This document shows positions 45,480-59,190 of a stretch of 64,000 bases of DNA, piece after piece (positions within the stretch are counted from its first letter, which is position 1; each line of letters opens with the position of its first letter). The position numbers were made by a program, and so were the translations under genes. The stretch is from Cyprinodon diabolis (lineage: Eukaryota > Chordata > Actinopteri > Cyprinodontiformes > Cyprinodontidae), in assembly GCA_030533445.1 (NCBI GenBank), contig CM060076.1:5088501-5152500 (forward strand), given 5' to 3'. Under the pieces are notes generated by a model. The model did no database searches. It had not been told where the DNA came from and saw only the letters and a program-made list of their open reading frames with translations.

Positions 45480-47180
45480 ATACTAGGACTAATTACCAGA
45501 ACTATAAAATATTTAATTAAATATTTGGTTTAATTGGTTTCTGTCTTTTCACTAAAACTTTTTGCTATAAATAGTTATTATCAATATATGAATACAACCA
45601 TTGTACATTCAGTCCCTGATGAATTTTGATGAAGCAATCTTTAATTAAGGGTAAATTGTGGTTTCCCAATACTTACTTGATGTTAGTAGTCCTTAATGCA
45701 TGCCAGCTGATAGATTAATAATCCTTCCAGTAATAGAAAAAGTTAACACAGCATACAAGATTTATTTCCTTCTAACATTCCAACCACTAAAAATAAAAAA
45801 CAGAGCGTTTATCTGGACCGGCTCCCATGCGAGTGCCCTCTAGTGGATGGAAAAGGTATTACAGATACAACCCTGCTTTCAAAATTACACTTTGGTGTTA
45901 CCTGTTGCAGAAAGCTAGTGTGTTTTTTTCCCCCTCTGCTTTTGAGTTTAAAAACATCAAACATTTAAACTGAGTTCATCATAGTACACACTAGCAATGG
46001 GTGCTGTGAATTGTATGAAATCCTCCAAAAAAAAAACAAACAAAACATATCTATTTGCAGCCCTGTTGGTCTGTTGTACATTAGTGGCTCCTGTAGTTCT
46101 ACTTCTCTTAAAATGTGGCTTTTGTTGAAATTAACTTCATAGAAACAGCGTGGAAATAAACATGATTAAAGTATTTTTTTTTACTTTTATTTACTTCCAA
46201 AGAAATTCTCAACAGTAATTGTTTGAATACAGCTGCAATAAGTACAAAGACAAATTAAAATTTGGAAAAACCATCAAAGAAATTTTGCACCAATAATTAA
46301 TTGTAAAAATATTAATATATATTAAAATATTAAACTATAACTATGTTTTATATATCATGGTGGAAAATTAACAAAGATAGATTTAATGAGGGGTTAAAAC
46401 AAGAAATCATATAAAATGCAACAGATAAAATACAACTATGTAGAGTGTAATAAATAACTATGACTCATCCTTTTAAGTACTGCTAGAATAAAGCCCTATT
46501 TGCAAAGGATAAATAGTATCTGGGACCCCATGTGAAATGAATCACTGCCCTAGTCTGCTTTTAATGTGGTGTGTTCATATAGGTAACCAAAGATGAACCT
46601 TTTGCTGAAATTTACTGACATCTCCTGGAGATGACGTTAACATACAAAGTTTTTAATCTTACAGGACAATTCAATGAATGATGATCGAGAACTTGCATCG
46701 GATATTTCCTCCTTTCCTGCAGAAACAACTGTCTCACGTTTCATAAAACGGTACAAACAGTAGGACCCAAAAATTAAATAAATATTAAACTACTGTGCAG
46801 ATTTGGTCCAAAATGTACAGAAACATGTACAGTTTAATGAATGCCATGAAAAAAGTTGTATAATTATGCATTTACAAGTTAACCTTGACATCTCTGATTG
46901 CAAGATATTTTATTAATTGTAATATCTTTTTTATGTTAAATTTGCATCTTAACACCATGCAGATGCAGTTAATAATATACACTTTGGTCTGTATCTATCC
47001 AGTTTGTCTTTAAATGTTTCTAAAATAATTTTTCATATGAAATGGCTAAAAGTAAAATCAGTACTTGTCCTGGGGCAACTTTACCACAGGTCTGTAATTA
47101 AGTAAAATCCCCAATATGTTTGCATTTTGAATGTTATTTTTTTAAGTACAGTATACAGGAAGGAACATGACATCATAGAC
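45480..47180. other. Intergenic DNA between crip2 and pnrc1
   Basis: AT-rich, no exon or repeat recognised. crip2 and pnrc1 are arranged head to tail on the minus strand. Confidence 0.45.
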
Positions 47181-47197
47181 TAGAAACATCCCACAGT

Positions 47198-47203
47198 TTT
47201 ATT
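47198..47203 (-). terminator. Candidate poly(A) signal of crip2
   Basis: AATAAA on the minus strand, about 505 bases after the crip2 stop. Another occurs near 47371-47376. Confidence 0.45.
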
Positions 47204-47705
47204 GTATAAAACATTACAAGCAGCTGAGCAGCATTCATAACATTCAATAAAATGTTTGTGAGAATTCTTACTACACTATTTTTCCTTTCAAACCCAGGTG
47301 TCCAAAAAACACTGACAATAAAAAGGTGGGCTGGTACTTTGTTGTCGTACAGTACATATTGTTAGTGCACAAAAGTTTTATTAACCGACTAATTAAGGAA
47401 GAAGAAACACAGGAGCTTTAATCTACTACAATAATAGGTTAATAGTAACTGTTTGGCAAAGAGAACAAATGAATGTAGATGTTAATCTCAATCTCACACG
47501 GGAGGACATATTAAAGGTTTTTTTTTTTCGATACAAAAAATAGATAATATAAACAATATACAAATACAACATAAATAACTAAGTAATCCATCCCTGTGAT
47601 TGTATTACATATCATTTGTCACAATGACCATCGAAGGCAAATCAACGAGACGACGAGGCTCCTGCAGGTGTTTGTTTCTTCACGCGTTGGAAGCAGCGGC
47701 TGAGT

Positions 47706-50700
47706 TTAAGGCTGAGCTTCGGCCTCGGGATCGTCGTAGATGTAGCTGCCGACGCCGCCGGTGTTCACACCTGAACAAGAGGAGAACTTCAAAGAAACAC
47801 TTCAAACTTGAGGTTTAAAATGAATTACAGCGTTAAAATATTCATGATTTTAAACTACAGGGATCATTCTGAATCCCCCTGGACTCTAAATTAATCAGTT
47901 TTGTGATCATAAATTAAAATTAATAAAATACAGGGTGGTTATTCTTTCCTTGCCAGTAATAATAGTCTTGTTTTGCTTTGTATAAGCTAATCAGATACAC
48001 CTAAAATAGTTCAGTGCTCTACTGTTAATGAGCAGTTCTCTATATTAGGCAGTTAAAACTTCTCCAGTCTGATATCCCGATACTTGTCGTCATGGTTACG
48101 GATTGCACTGCAAGATGGGCAGTCAGTATCTTCTGTGCAATCACTGCTACTATCTTATTCATATTTTGAGTAAGATTTTTGTTTGTTTGCATAAAGTACA
48201 GAAATGGCAGATGTCTGCTAACACAACCAGGCTATTAGTGTGAGTTTTGGTTCCTGGGTTGATCCAGAATAGCACAAATCTTTAAGAATCCATTTGGAGG
48301 AGCGTCAGTGGTCGCCATGATAAGTGCTGTCCAAATAGAATAAATGAAAGCAGGAATCTTCCTATCAACAGTTTGGTTAGCAAAGAGAGGTTGCTACATT
48401 CCTGTAGCTATATTGTTTCCCACAATCCTTTGCATAATAGGACATATAGGCACAGCCCCTTTAAAGAGTTCAAAAAAAGTATGTTATCCGTGAGATTTAG
48501 TGAGACATGCTAAGATTGTCGCCTTTGCAACCTTTGCATAACTTTTGTTTTGTTGCATTTCTTTTCTGCGAGCTGCAGTGCAAATATGACTAACATCATC
48601 CATGTGCGTTTCCATGCTGTAATGATACCATAAGGCTGAAGGCTGTCTGAATTCAGCACAGCAGTCTGGAGCTCCTTTTCTACCCTGGATAGTGCTGACC
48701 CCACAGGAGTAGAAGGGATAGGAGATAAGAACAGGAGGTAGGAACTATATCAGCTGGAATCAGTCATGGACGGTAGCCAAGGGGTGGCCAAAGGTTGGCT
48801 AAGAAAGTCTTTAACCTGTTATTGGCCACCCCCACCAGGTGGTATGTGGTGGAAGTAGCAGACATGACGTCTACTTTTAGTGAATCCTGGAACCTCCACA
48901 GCAGCTGGCCATTCAGTGATTGTGTCCTGGTGTTTAACTACATTCAACTGTAGGAGTGTACTCCGGTAAAACACCCAGGATTTAGCATTAGGGAGATATA
49001 GTGGACATGTGAAGTTAAAAAAAGACATTTAATAAGACAGCATATCTGTGTAATGGCACTTTTTGTATTATTATTTTTGGACTAATATGAGTGCACACAT
49101 TTGTACATCCTATCTCTGTAGATCACTGTCTATGGTCCAATCCCAAACAATCCCTTAAGCAATACCCTTAAGCTATCGTGTGTCACTAAATCTACTTTTG
49201 AGCCCATTTTTCAGAATTTTGAGTGCTTTGATGTTTTTTTTTGTTTTTTTAGTACTTTTGGGAATATAAATGGATATTTTTTGCACAGCTTTGTCCTTTG
49301 CCTCACTGCTTGGTCCCTTACATAAGGCAATAATTCTTTTATTTTTTCATAGTAACATTGTTTGCTTATGTTTAACTTGGAAGAAACTTGCGTTGCTTAA
49401 TTAATTATTAATAACTTTGCTAATCACCTGTATTTTAGGCAAAGGGCTTAATGCAAATATTCATTCAAAGCCTAATTATATTAAAGATAAAAACGTGCTT
49501 TATTTTCACTTTCAAGGACCGTATTGACTCACCTGCTTTTGTAACAACAGTAATCAAACACCTTTCCCTCACAGCCCACAGACAGTGTGCCTCATTATTC
49601 CCCCTCTGACTGGGAAAAGTGTGGGCTTTAACATTGTTTTAAAAAATTTGCCTCATTAATGCTTCAGGTAAGTTTCCTCTCTGGTTCCATTAAATTTAGC
49701 CTGAGTTTGTCAGTGTTTTGATTTCGCTGGCTTGCATCTCCTCGTAGGCGAAGTGTTTTAGCCGGTTGCTTCACGTCAATTCAGCACCTCTGGAAACAGA
49801 TATTTCCTTCTAAAACTGAGGATGGTGGCAGTGATACCTTCAAATAAATGTCCTAATTAAGTTGACTTTTATTTAGTATATCAAACATTAAGGACCACGA
49901 CACATTAGTTATTTATTATTTACATTATTTAGTCATATTAAAACTAATGACTACAGAATAAATGTTTTTTTCAGAACTAGATTGTGTGTATTATGAGGAG
50001 AAGGGGAAGTTATGTGTCTCCACAAGCGATGTTAGTTCTCTGTAATGAGAAATAAAGAACTGCTGATTAATATATGTGTATTTTTATGATCAAGGTCTTT
50101 GTGAAAATAAAGTCTGTTTTCAGTAACTTAATTGGAAAATTTGGATTTTGAGTTCATTCATTTTTGGTTCAATTAATGCAGATTGACCTTTAACTGGTTC
50201 TGGTTTCTACCAGTTTAGACCCCCCCTAGGTGAACAATGGTTCCTGCATGGGCAACAACATGAGACCTTTCTGTATCTGCCAGATCCTTTTCCCACTCTA
50301 TTCTAATTCTAGCACCTCTGTGACACAGAACACTCATCAGTTCACTTGTTCAACAAACATTGAGCAAAACTCCCTTTTACCAAGTTATAGTAAACTTTAA
50401 AAGCTGTTAATAAAAGTTCTACATATTGAATTTTAGACTTTTGATGGTTTGAATTTTAGACTCCTCATCAGAACCATAGAATCATTTTACCTTTGGGTCC
50501 AAACAGCACAGCGTAGCAGGGTTTGTGGCAGTAAGGCTGTCCATCATGCTGCAACAGGAGAAAAAGAGCTTAATTGCTTTATAAATTAGTTTGCCTTGAT
50601 CTACTTTTTTTGACATTTCTTAACAGTCAGAATATGCCAACTGCCACTGGTACTACTTTAAGTCCCAAGAATAGATTCAAATTATGTTTTTTGCACAAAA

Positions 50701-53700
50701 ATCTGATAAAACGTATAAAAACAGACGCTTTAAAGCTCTTAGTTCCTGCTCTTTATTATGACCGTTCTACAATGTGCTGTGATAAGTAATCCTTCACATT
50801 AATTGTAAATCAACTTATAGTAAAACTAAAGTAAATATAAAGATAAAACAAATAATATCAGGTTTGGGTGTGGATGGCAGTTAAACTCTGTCCAGCTGCT
50901 AAATGTTTTGGATAGACAGATAATTAATCTATGCTATGGAGCTAAATTGGGGCCGTGAACTTTGTTCCAAAACATTCAGTTTTCAACTGAAAAAAAAAAA
51001 AAAAAAACATTTTTAAATTAACACTTATTTTGAACAAAGTAAAATCAAAAATAAAAATTATTTTTTGAAACTGTTGTATCTGAAAGATATTATAAAAACT
51101 TGCAAAAACAAGTTTAAAAAAATGAAACTAAAAAAAATAAATAATAAAAAGATCTGAAACTGAAGCATTTCAAGATTTTTTTCTTTTCAAAACTCTAAAC
51201 AATGTTTATCGATTATGCTTTAAAGACATTTGTAGTCCCCACCGTTCCTGAATGCAACATCTTTGAATAATCTGTCTGGGCGACTATACTGTCAGTCATC
51301 ATTATAGAGCCCTTGTCCTATAAGCCCCGCCCCCAAACTAAGGGAGCAGCAGCTTTAACAACGTAAAAAAAGCTGAAAGTCACAAAAACGTTAACCAAAA
51401 GAATACTTTTAAACTTTTAAATTTTGCTTAAGTTCAAAATCGTCCTTTAATTTAGCTTTTTCAATGTTGTTTTTAATCTTCAGAAATATTGAGATATTAA
51501 TATAAGTTTCAAATCTTTTATTTTTACATTACAAAAATAATAAACAATTGTTTTCAGTTTAAAAAAAATGTCTTTGAACAAACTTTCTGGTCGCAGTTTA
51601 GCTCAATATTTATGCACTTAAAGTTATTCAGTCTTCTAAAAACTGCATCCGATCAATCATCTGCGTTTGCAGGATTTCTCTCTTGAAAACTTAAAAATAC
51701 TTGACGGATGTTTGTGCTGCTCTAAACAGTTTAAACAAAACCCTAGATGCCTTATTTCTGTTTCTACTGAAGCAAATCCCAGTTAACTCTACAGCAAGCT
51801 TCATTTTTCACAGATTCCTACATTCTTCTAAAGATTAAACTCCTCTTGTTTGGCTGAATCCTGAATCCCAGCTGTGTTATTCTCCACCTGCAGCGTTCTT
51901 GTCTCACCTCTGCATGGCTGCCAGGAGCCAGAGTCTTACTGCACCTCTCGCAGCGAAGACAAGGCCGGTGCCAGTTCTTCCCCAGAGAGGACACCTTCTC
52001 AGCTGCATGGAGAGACCACCATGGAGACAGTCACCATGGAAACCAGCCGACTGAGTCACCAAGACCCCTTTCTGACACTGATATGATACATGCAGATATT
52101 AGGAGACGTGTGAAATAAGGACAAAGGTCTGCTCACCAAAGTACACCGTCTTGTTGCATCTGGGACAGATGTTTGGTCCTCCAGAGAAAGATGAAAAGCT
52201 TGCAGCTGGAAAAATGTTATTTAGTCAGATCATCCTTTGTATTTTGTTTAATATAAATTAAGTTTGAGTAAGTGGTGAATATATCTTAATTCTTTTCCAT
52301 GTTTAGTTTTAGATAATTAATAAGAAACAAGAGTTTTTTTCAAAACTACTTTCTTTTCAAATTCCGATACGTGACCATTTTCTATTTGTGCTCCACATAT
52401 TTCTCACCCTTCACTGGTCCCCGTGTGGGGGCTCGTTTCTCCTCCTCCGGTTTGCCGAGTGTTTCCATGGAAACGGCTGCAGGGGCCTCGTTGACAGGAG
52501 CGTCGTACACGTAGGAGCCGGCTCCACCGATGTTCACACCTGCAGAGAACAAAGAAAAAAGAAGAAAAAAAAAGGTCCTGATGCCAGCATGAATAAGAGA
52601 AACAAGATTCCAACAACAAATGTTATTAATGATAAAACGAAACGGCACCTTTTGGTCCAAAGAGGGCAGCGTAACAGGGTTTGTGGCAGTAAGGTTTCCC
52701 ATCATGCTGGATAACATAAGATAGGACAGACAAAATAAGTTTTTCTTTTAAAGCCTGAGTTAATAAAATGTTTATTTTTTCTAACGTTAAGTTCACATAA
52801 TATCGGCAAATAGACAAACTGGAGCTTTTTTTATTTATTATGACAAAGAGGATCTTTTCTGTGCTTTTCTTTTGTCAAAGCTATTTATACCAGAGGGCAA
52901 AAGACCCCAAAAATGTATGGAGGATAAAAAGTGCCAAAATTAAATAAATTAATACAGCATTAAATAAACAATTAAATGTGTCAATAATAATTAAATGTGG
53001 AATTAAATAAATAAATGTGTCATCCATTAATTAAAACCACGTCACTAATATAAGATGCCTAAATTAAATAAATAAATACAGCGATAAACAATTAATTAAA
53101 TGTGTATTAATAAAATACGTCTTCATTTTATTAAAAAATATATATAATTATTTCAGTGTGCATTTAATTATTTCATGGTCCTGTGTCGCAGTGCATCGAA
53201 ACCATTAAAAGAATCAGTCAAACTCACCCATCAAAGTTAGGGGGCGGTTTTCTAACACCTGATTGGTCACCCTGCACATTAAGGCGAAGCAAATCGATTA
53301 CAGAGACTGTGATCCACAGGTTGTGAACATACTCTGATACAGTAGGTGGCGACTCGATTCTCGTTAACCCCGCCCCCTAACTTTGATGGGTTAGTTTGAC
53401 AGATTCTTTTAATGGTTTCGATGCACTGCGACACAGGACCATGAAATAATTAAATGCACATTGAAATAATTATATATGTATTTTTTTAATAAAATGAAGA
53501 CGTATTTTATTAAATTAATGACACATTTATATATTTAATTCCTTATTTAATTAAAGCTACAGTGTGTAATAATTACAGGGATATACAGTCAGAAATGTAA
53601 TATATTATACATAACTATGTTATTTATCATCATCTACGAGCTCAGCCACTTAACCTTAATATTTGCGTTGCCTTAGAATTCCTTATTTATAATTACATAG

Positions 53701-56700
53701 GAGCGGGTCTCGCAGCCATGGAGGCAGACATCTTTGCGCTACGGCAGCGCAGAGCCAACAAACTAGTGATTGCGAGATCGCCCATTACGCTCGAAAGTAA
53801 CTACGGCAAGTTGAGAGAGGTTAACTGAGACGGTACTGAACAATAGATGGCAGTATTATGCCTGAGAATACTATCTGTAAAATTATCTATGTAAACAAAC
53901 CTCATCACTTGAGAAGGTAGGTGATGTGGACGTCGTGGAAGACATTTTGTCCCGTAACGCTCGCTGTACTGTTGGGGGGGAGAAGCGGTGGGGGGGAGAT
54001 GTTCATGTTGCTGCGGTCTGCAGTCTGGACGTTAGATGTCGCTAAAAATTACACACTGTAGCTTTAATGAATTACACATTTAATTAATTGTTTATCACTG
54101 TATTTATTTATCTAATTGTGGCACTTTATATTAGTGACGTGGTTTTAATTAATGAATGACACATTTATTTATTTAATTCCACATTTAATTAATTATTGCC
54201 ACATTTAATTATTTATTTAATGCTGTATTTATTTATTTAATTTTGGCACTTTTTATCCTCCATAAAAATGAGCCTCACTTCACTGTTTGCTCTGTTATTC
54301 TGCTCAGGGAAACCAGAAATATGACTTCTCCTGCTATCTGTTGCAAATTTTGTTCTGTTTATAGGAAATTAAACCAACTTGTCAATTTTATTAAAATGTA
54401 TTAAGATTAAATTAAACATAAAAACTTGTTTACATATTAAAAATGCAGTATTTTCTGGATGACAAACTTGCAGTAATCCTAGTTTCTCATTCAGACATTA
54501 GTGGAATGTTTCCAACAGCGTGATTGAAGGAAGTCAGGAATGCTGAGCCACACAAAGAACTTTTTTTTTTCACACGTTCCGCGTCTCCAACAGAAAATTC
54601 TGTTTTCCTTTCCTGCTCGTCAGGCTTTACTTTAGCACGTCATTAATCTTAAATTGCTTCGCTTGCATTGTTTACTTCGCTAAGTATGTTATGATTATTA
54701 CACCATTCATGACTGTCAACGCTGTTATCAGCTCAGCATGATTCATTGTGTGCTACTTCAGTGTTAGAAGTCTAATAAAAACAGTGGAAGTTGCCGAAAC
54801 AACAGCCAGACAGTCTGATAAATCTCCTGCTGAGCTGTTAATACGTGAGGCTTTTATAATCAACTTTTTTAGCTGAACTGCAAAGGGAAAAACCTGCAGT
54901 AGCAATAAAAAAAAATGGCTTGAAGCCAATTTTAATCAGTGCTGAACATCAAAACGTGTGACTAAGGATACAAAGGAATACACCTCGATAGTCTGTTTGT
55001 CTTTATTATTATGATTGTCCTCACAGCACCTGGACTCGCTGACAATGTGCTCCACTGGGACAAATATTTACTCCATTGTTAGACTGGAACATGTTTCTAG
55101 GTCACAAAATCTCCCAGACGGAGGCCACCCTTGTTGGAATCTCCCAATAGATTCAGTCTTTATCCAAAGTTAGCGTCATACTGATCCCACCGTTTCCCTC
55201 TGCACGTCCCCATTCATCTTTGGTTTAAAAGTTTGATCATATTCTCACTTTTGATGAACATAATAAAACATCTCTGTAAAATCTGTCATCCTCACCTTGT
55301 TTCACATCTGCCTAAATGTTGCAATGAACTAAATTATCAATACTCAAACGTTGTATCTGGATAATATACAAATTTATCAATATTAAAATCTGCATATTTT
55401 TGCCATTTCTAGTTTTAGATTTCCTTATTTTTTGCACATTAAAAGAATAATACCTCGAATAAGCTAAATTTTGTCAAATTGTGTTATACTGGGGGTATTT
55501 AGTTTACATCTGACACCATGTAGAGTGTTGATTTTATGTATACACATGCATATTTTTATCCTGTGCAGGCAGTGCTTTTATTTCATTTTATTTACTTGTA
55601 TTTATTTTATCTTTTTTGTGCAGCTCTTTGGAAACCTTGTGTTTATTGAAATCGTGCTATATAAATAAAGTGGATTGGATTGAATTGGATTGAATTTATT
55701 TATACATTTAAAAACAGAATCTTTGAGATTCTGCTGAGAAAGCACGTTCCATGTTTAGATAAAAAAATTTGAGTTTTTCATGTAAATAATGTTTTTCTGC
55801 CTTTACTTATTTGTCATTCTTTATACCCATGATATGAAAAACGGTGTCAAATATTGAATATTTTGTAGGGTATCAATTTCAATGTTGAAATGTTTGTGCT
55901 GTCACAAAACTACTATGAACATTTCAACAGCATCACTAATCTCTGCTGCCATTCTATTTTATTTTTATTTTATTTAACCTTTATTTTACCAGGAAGTCCC
56001 TTGAGATAAAATCTCTTTTTAGAGGGAGACCTGGCCAAGAGGCAGCAGTACAGTAAGACATATAAGAACACAGGACAACATAATAAAATCAATCATAAAC
56101 TAGATTCTAGAATAACAGTTACAATTCTCTGTGCAAGCAGTTTTCAATAGTGATTTAAAATGCTGTAGCGGAATAAGAGTCAGTAATTGCAGGGAGTTTG
56201 GAATATTGTGCCACAACCATGGTGCTGCATAGAAAAATGATGTTTTGCCAAGGTCTGTGTTGATCCTGGGAATAGTGTAAAGAACACGACTTGAAGAGCG
56301 TGAGTTGTAACCACTGTTAGCTACATACAGCTACTATGCTGGCTACAGAAGCAAATCACTGCCAACTTTTCTCAACACTACATCTATACTCCCCACTACT
56401 TCCACACCACAGAAAATTATTATGATGATGAATTTTCCATCTTGTGTGGGAGTGGTGACCTAGTGGTTAGGGGCATAGAGCTTGGAATCCTGTGGTTCTG
56501 ACTTCGAGCTCCACTCCCACAGACTGCCACTCTGGGTTTCTGAGCAAGACCCTTAACTCCACGCTGCTCCCAGGACGCCCCAAGATGGCAGCCCACTGCT
56601 CCTCAAGGGGATGGGTTAAATTCAGAGGTAATTTTCTCCAATATGAGATCAGTAAAGCTCTATTATTAATATTATTATTAAGAAAGGAAATTAGCAAAAC

Positions 56701-57925
56701 ATTGGTTTACAAAAAAGTTCCTGTACCTCCCAATTCCCAATCATATTTTTAACAGTTAAAAAAATAAAAATCAACTGCAGTCAATGACATATTACAACAA
56801 AATTAAATAGAATCTCCATTAAATCCTTAAACTAACCATTAAAGTGTCACTATTTTAAGTTTAATCGTTGAAAACTTTGCTGTCTACGCATAAAAATATG
56901 TATATTACAGGTAATCATCTATATACGTCTTCCACACTCCCCTGCAATGACACTAGGACCCCCTCCCACTCTGGGAACCACTGGATTAAGATAACAATTT
57001 CACCATCTTAAAAGCTGCACTAGTGGTTTTCATTTTGCAAATAATTATTTCTGTCTGTAAGGTTTGCAGAGAGGAATGGAAGAGGGGTGGAAGACCTGAG
57101 ACTACCCCACCGAGGAGTAATGGCCTCTGTACAATTGTCATGTTCTCCACCCCCTCCACCATGACGTCTCTCTGACTCTCATGACTTTGTCACAGATCTA
57201 AAGTCAACGAGTAGACAGTCTGTCTGTGGTTAGAACCAGAAAGTTCATGCTGGTTTTCCTCCTTCCACTCCTGTTTTAAAGACGGTAGCAGAACTGCTGG
57301 CTGGAACCACAGAGACCAAAAACATCCTGAACTAACAGTTTGCTTATGGTCTATTGAAGGCCCAAAACATAAAACCTTTTCACATCAAACTTTTAACACA
57401 GACTGAAGCATCTGACTGCTGCCTAAATGATTATCCACACAATCTGTAACAGAATCAGAATGTCTGAGCTCACTTTAAATATGACTGCTCTCATCATTTC
57501 CCTTCATATCTGAACTGGTCATGTATGAGAAAAACTCTCTAAAAATGTATCTGTGGCATCAGATAGTTGGTTAATAAACAGTTAATGGCTCTAACAGTTA
57601 GGAAACCAAACAGAATCATCTTTCACCCAGTGATACAAGATAATCAAATGACAAATACTAAGAAAAAGATGTCTGAAATGTAATTATTAGTGAAAAGAGT
57701 TTAAATAATATGAGAAATGTTAAAAACCAACCTTAGATTGAGTAAGTAGTCAAAGAATTAATTATCTTTTGAGTGTAAGATATTTTCTTACTTGTCATAA
57801 ATATTCAGAGTATATCGTATTTCCTCTTACCTCAGCATGGCCTCCTGGGTTTAGCGTCTTGCTGCAGCGCTCACATTTCAGGCAGAACTTATGCCAGTCT
57901 TTTCCTAAAGACGACACCTTCTCCG
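47706..57925 (-). CDS. crip2: Cysteine-rich protein 2 (two LIM domains), first exon outside the window
   Basis: Seven exons with GT-AG borders and continuous phase: 57925-57831, 52706-52649 (rest of LIM1), 52539-52408 (linker, starting [13 protein letters not shown]), 52205-52137, 52002-51908, 50548-50491 (LIM2) and 47770-47706 (tail, starting [13 protein letters not shown], ending TAA). LIM1 has [20 protein letters not shown] and [23 protein letters not shown]2 starts [12 protein letters not shown] and continues [11 protein letters not shown] and [12 protein letters not shown], with the zinc-binding Cys/His spacing intact. About 190 residues are seen; the missing 5' exon should encode the first ~15 (MA.KCPKC.KTVYF), in keeping with ~208 in mammals. 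LIM proteins of this family act as adaptors in nucleus and cytoskeleton, notably in heart and vascular muscle. CRIP3 is the alternative; the LIM1 sequence and the tail fit CRIP2 better. Confidence 0.93.
52916..54264. mobile_element. AT-rich foldback element in a crip2 intron
   Basis: A nearly complete palindrome. The outer arms start TATGGAGGATAAAAAGTGCC, and inner arms ('ggtcctgtgtcgcagtgcatcg', 'catcaaagttagggggcgg') are also inverted about a centre near 53310. Flanked by a perfect 6-bp duplication AAAATG (52910-52915 and 54265-54270). Without the nested MITE it is about 836 bp. Rich in 'attaaataaataaat' motifs. No coding capacity. It shares TATGG ends and 6-bp duplication with the element at 30870-32874. 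Confidence 0.85.
53555..54063. mobile_element. TTAA-flanked MITE nested in the foldback element
   Basis: TTAA at 53551-53554 and 54064-54067; inverted ends AGCTACAGTGTGTAAT. 509 bp. The sequence of the other arm of the host element shows the uninterrupted site, so the MITE came later. Confidence 0.8.
54271..55600. other. crip2 intron DNA without recognised features
   Basis: No exon-like segment or known repeat seen. Confidence 0.4.
55605..55700 (+). mobile_element. LINE 3' tail with GGATT repeats
   Basis: 'tgctatataaataaagtggattggattgaattggattgaa' is the usual 3' end of truncated fish LINEs with short tandem repeats. Confidence 0.5.
55955..56330 (-). mobile_element. Interspersed retroelement remnant, antisense
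   Basis: 'ttatttaacctttattttaccaggaagtcccttgagataaaatctctttttagagggagacctggcc' is a common fish repeat end, followed by degraded sequence with 'gtttggaatattgtgccacaacca'. Not assigned to a clade. Confidence 0.5.
56443..56680 (+). mobile_element. tRNA-derived SINE, full length
   Basis: A-box-like 'gacctagtggttaggggcat', B-box-like 'ggttctgacttcgagctcc', the shared core 'caagatggcagcccactgct', and the tail 'aatatgagatcagtaaagctc'. The ORFs on both strands are not genes. Confidence 0.75.
56760..57825. other. crip2 intron DNA without recognised features
   Basis: Nothing assigned apart from the exon border at 57831. Confidence 0.4.
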
Positions 57926-58169
57926 CTGGGTAACAAGAAAACATGAATGATTTTCATTTGAAAAAATAATTCTCTGAATTAGTGAAAAGTTGTACAGAAA
58001 ACACTGTTTGATCAGACTCGGGGTTCTAAATTAAATGATCAAATTTGGTCATAAAGCCATACATTTTTTTTTTTTTTTTAGTTTTAATCATTTAAGAATG
58101 TGATTCTGTTTTAATGATAAATTTATGTCAGAAACAAAAACAAAAATAATTTAAAAAAAGTAAAAAAAT

Positions 58170-59190
58170 AATCCTCTTTACTTTGTTTCCAAGTTTGAAT
58201 ATGTTTCGTTTCCCATCCAGGAAGTTTTTTCAATTCAAAATGTCTGGAATAGCGTTGAGTTCCAGGTTTTATATAGTAGCCCATCAAGAACTTTTTTTTG
58301 TTTTGAAAACATGCAAATAGAAACGGACAAAGGGGTCCACCCCTTTGGAACGGGGGTCATTTGGCTCCTTTTTTCAGCCTGCAAAGCCCCATACCTGTCT
58401 ATGTCTCTGAAAGGGCGGTCATTAAAGGTATACTATGCAACCGGTGTTGATTTTCCAGCGAGGCTCCCCCCAGAGGGCGAAAGTAAAAGTGCACTGTTGT
58501 AAATATGCTCAGCTGTTCTCCTGGTTTCTCTGACAAGCCAGGCGCGGTTGTTTTGAGCTTAGCAGACAGGCGAACGCAACGAATCACCATGTCTACTGCG
58601 GTAAGTGACTATTTTGTTCCAATTTTCAAGTTTGAAAATTTAGCATGTTTTCATACATTATTTGTTATGCATGTGTCTAAATAACAAAGATTGTAGTTAG
58701 CCAAGTTGGAGTTTCCCATACATTTATCCGGCTGTCGTTGGGGGCAACAAGCATGCCTTTCACTGGGGGCATGTAGCAGTTCTCGCCGTAAAGCAAGACC
58801 GACTCTCGCGATGCACGAGTCTTCTGAGCCTGTGGGTGCGGGCCGAGGGCAACTGCATGACAAGTACTGTATTTCCCTTACAGACCACCAGGGCGGCCGA
58901 GAAAACCTTTGTTCGACCTGAAATGACTCATTTAATCATCCAAAACATTATGGAACACATTAATTAACTGAAAAATGTTGCATAGTATGCCTTTAAAGGG
59001 AAGTCAGACCTTGTTGGGCTCTGTATATAGCCTTGATCTCAACGCCATTCCTGACATTTTGAACTGAAAAAGCTTCCTGTATGGGAAGTGAAATGTCTTA
59101 AAACTTCACAACAAAGTCCAGTGGATTGTTTCTTAACGTTTTTTGTAATGACTAATACCTGGATGACTGAAAATCTTCACCAGCAAAAAC
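58170..59190. repeat. Dispersed inverted-repeat family, copy interrupted by a MITE
   Basis: Left: 'ctttgtttccaagtttgaatatgtttcg...catccaggaag', 'gacaaaggggtccaccc', 'ctatgtctctgaaagggcgg'. Right: 'aactgaaaaagcttcctgt', 'aagtccagtggattgttt', 'tggatgactgaaaatcttcaccagc'. The copy is split by 58427-58992. Lies in the presumed first intron of crip2. Confidence 0.65.
58427..58992. mobile_element. TTAA-flanked MITE nested in the dispersed repeat
   Basis: TTAA at 58423-58426 and 58993-58996; ends AGGTATACTATGCAAC and its inverse with one difference. 566 bp, non-coding. An 'atgtctactgcg|gtaagt' segment near 58589 looks like a small exon but belongs to the repeat. Confidence 0.8.

Noticed and set aside
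58560..58605. ATG with four codons followed by a good GTAAGT donor, resembling a small first exon
   Set aside because: It is on the plus strand, within a TTAA MITE, and does not join to any exon.
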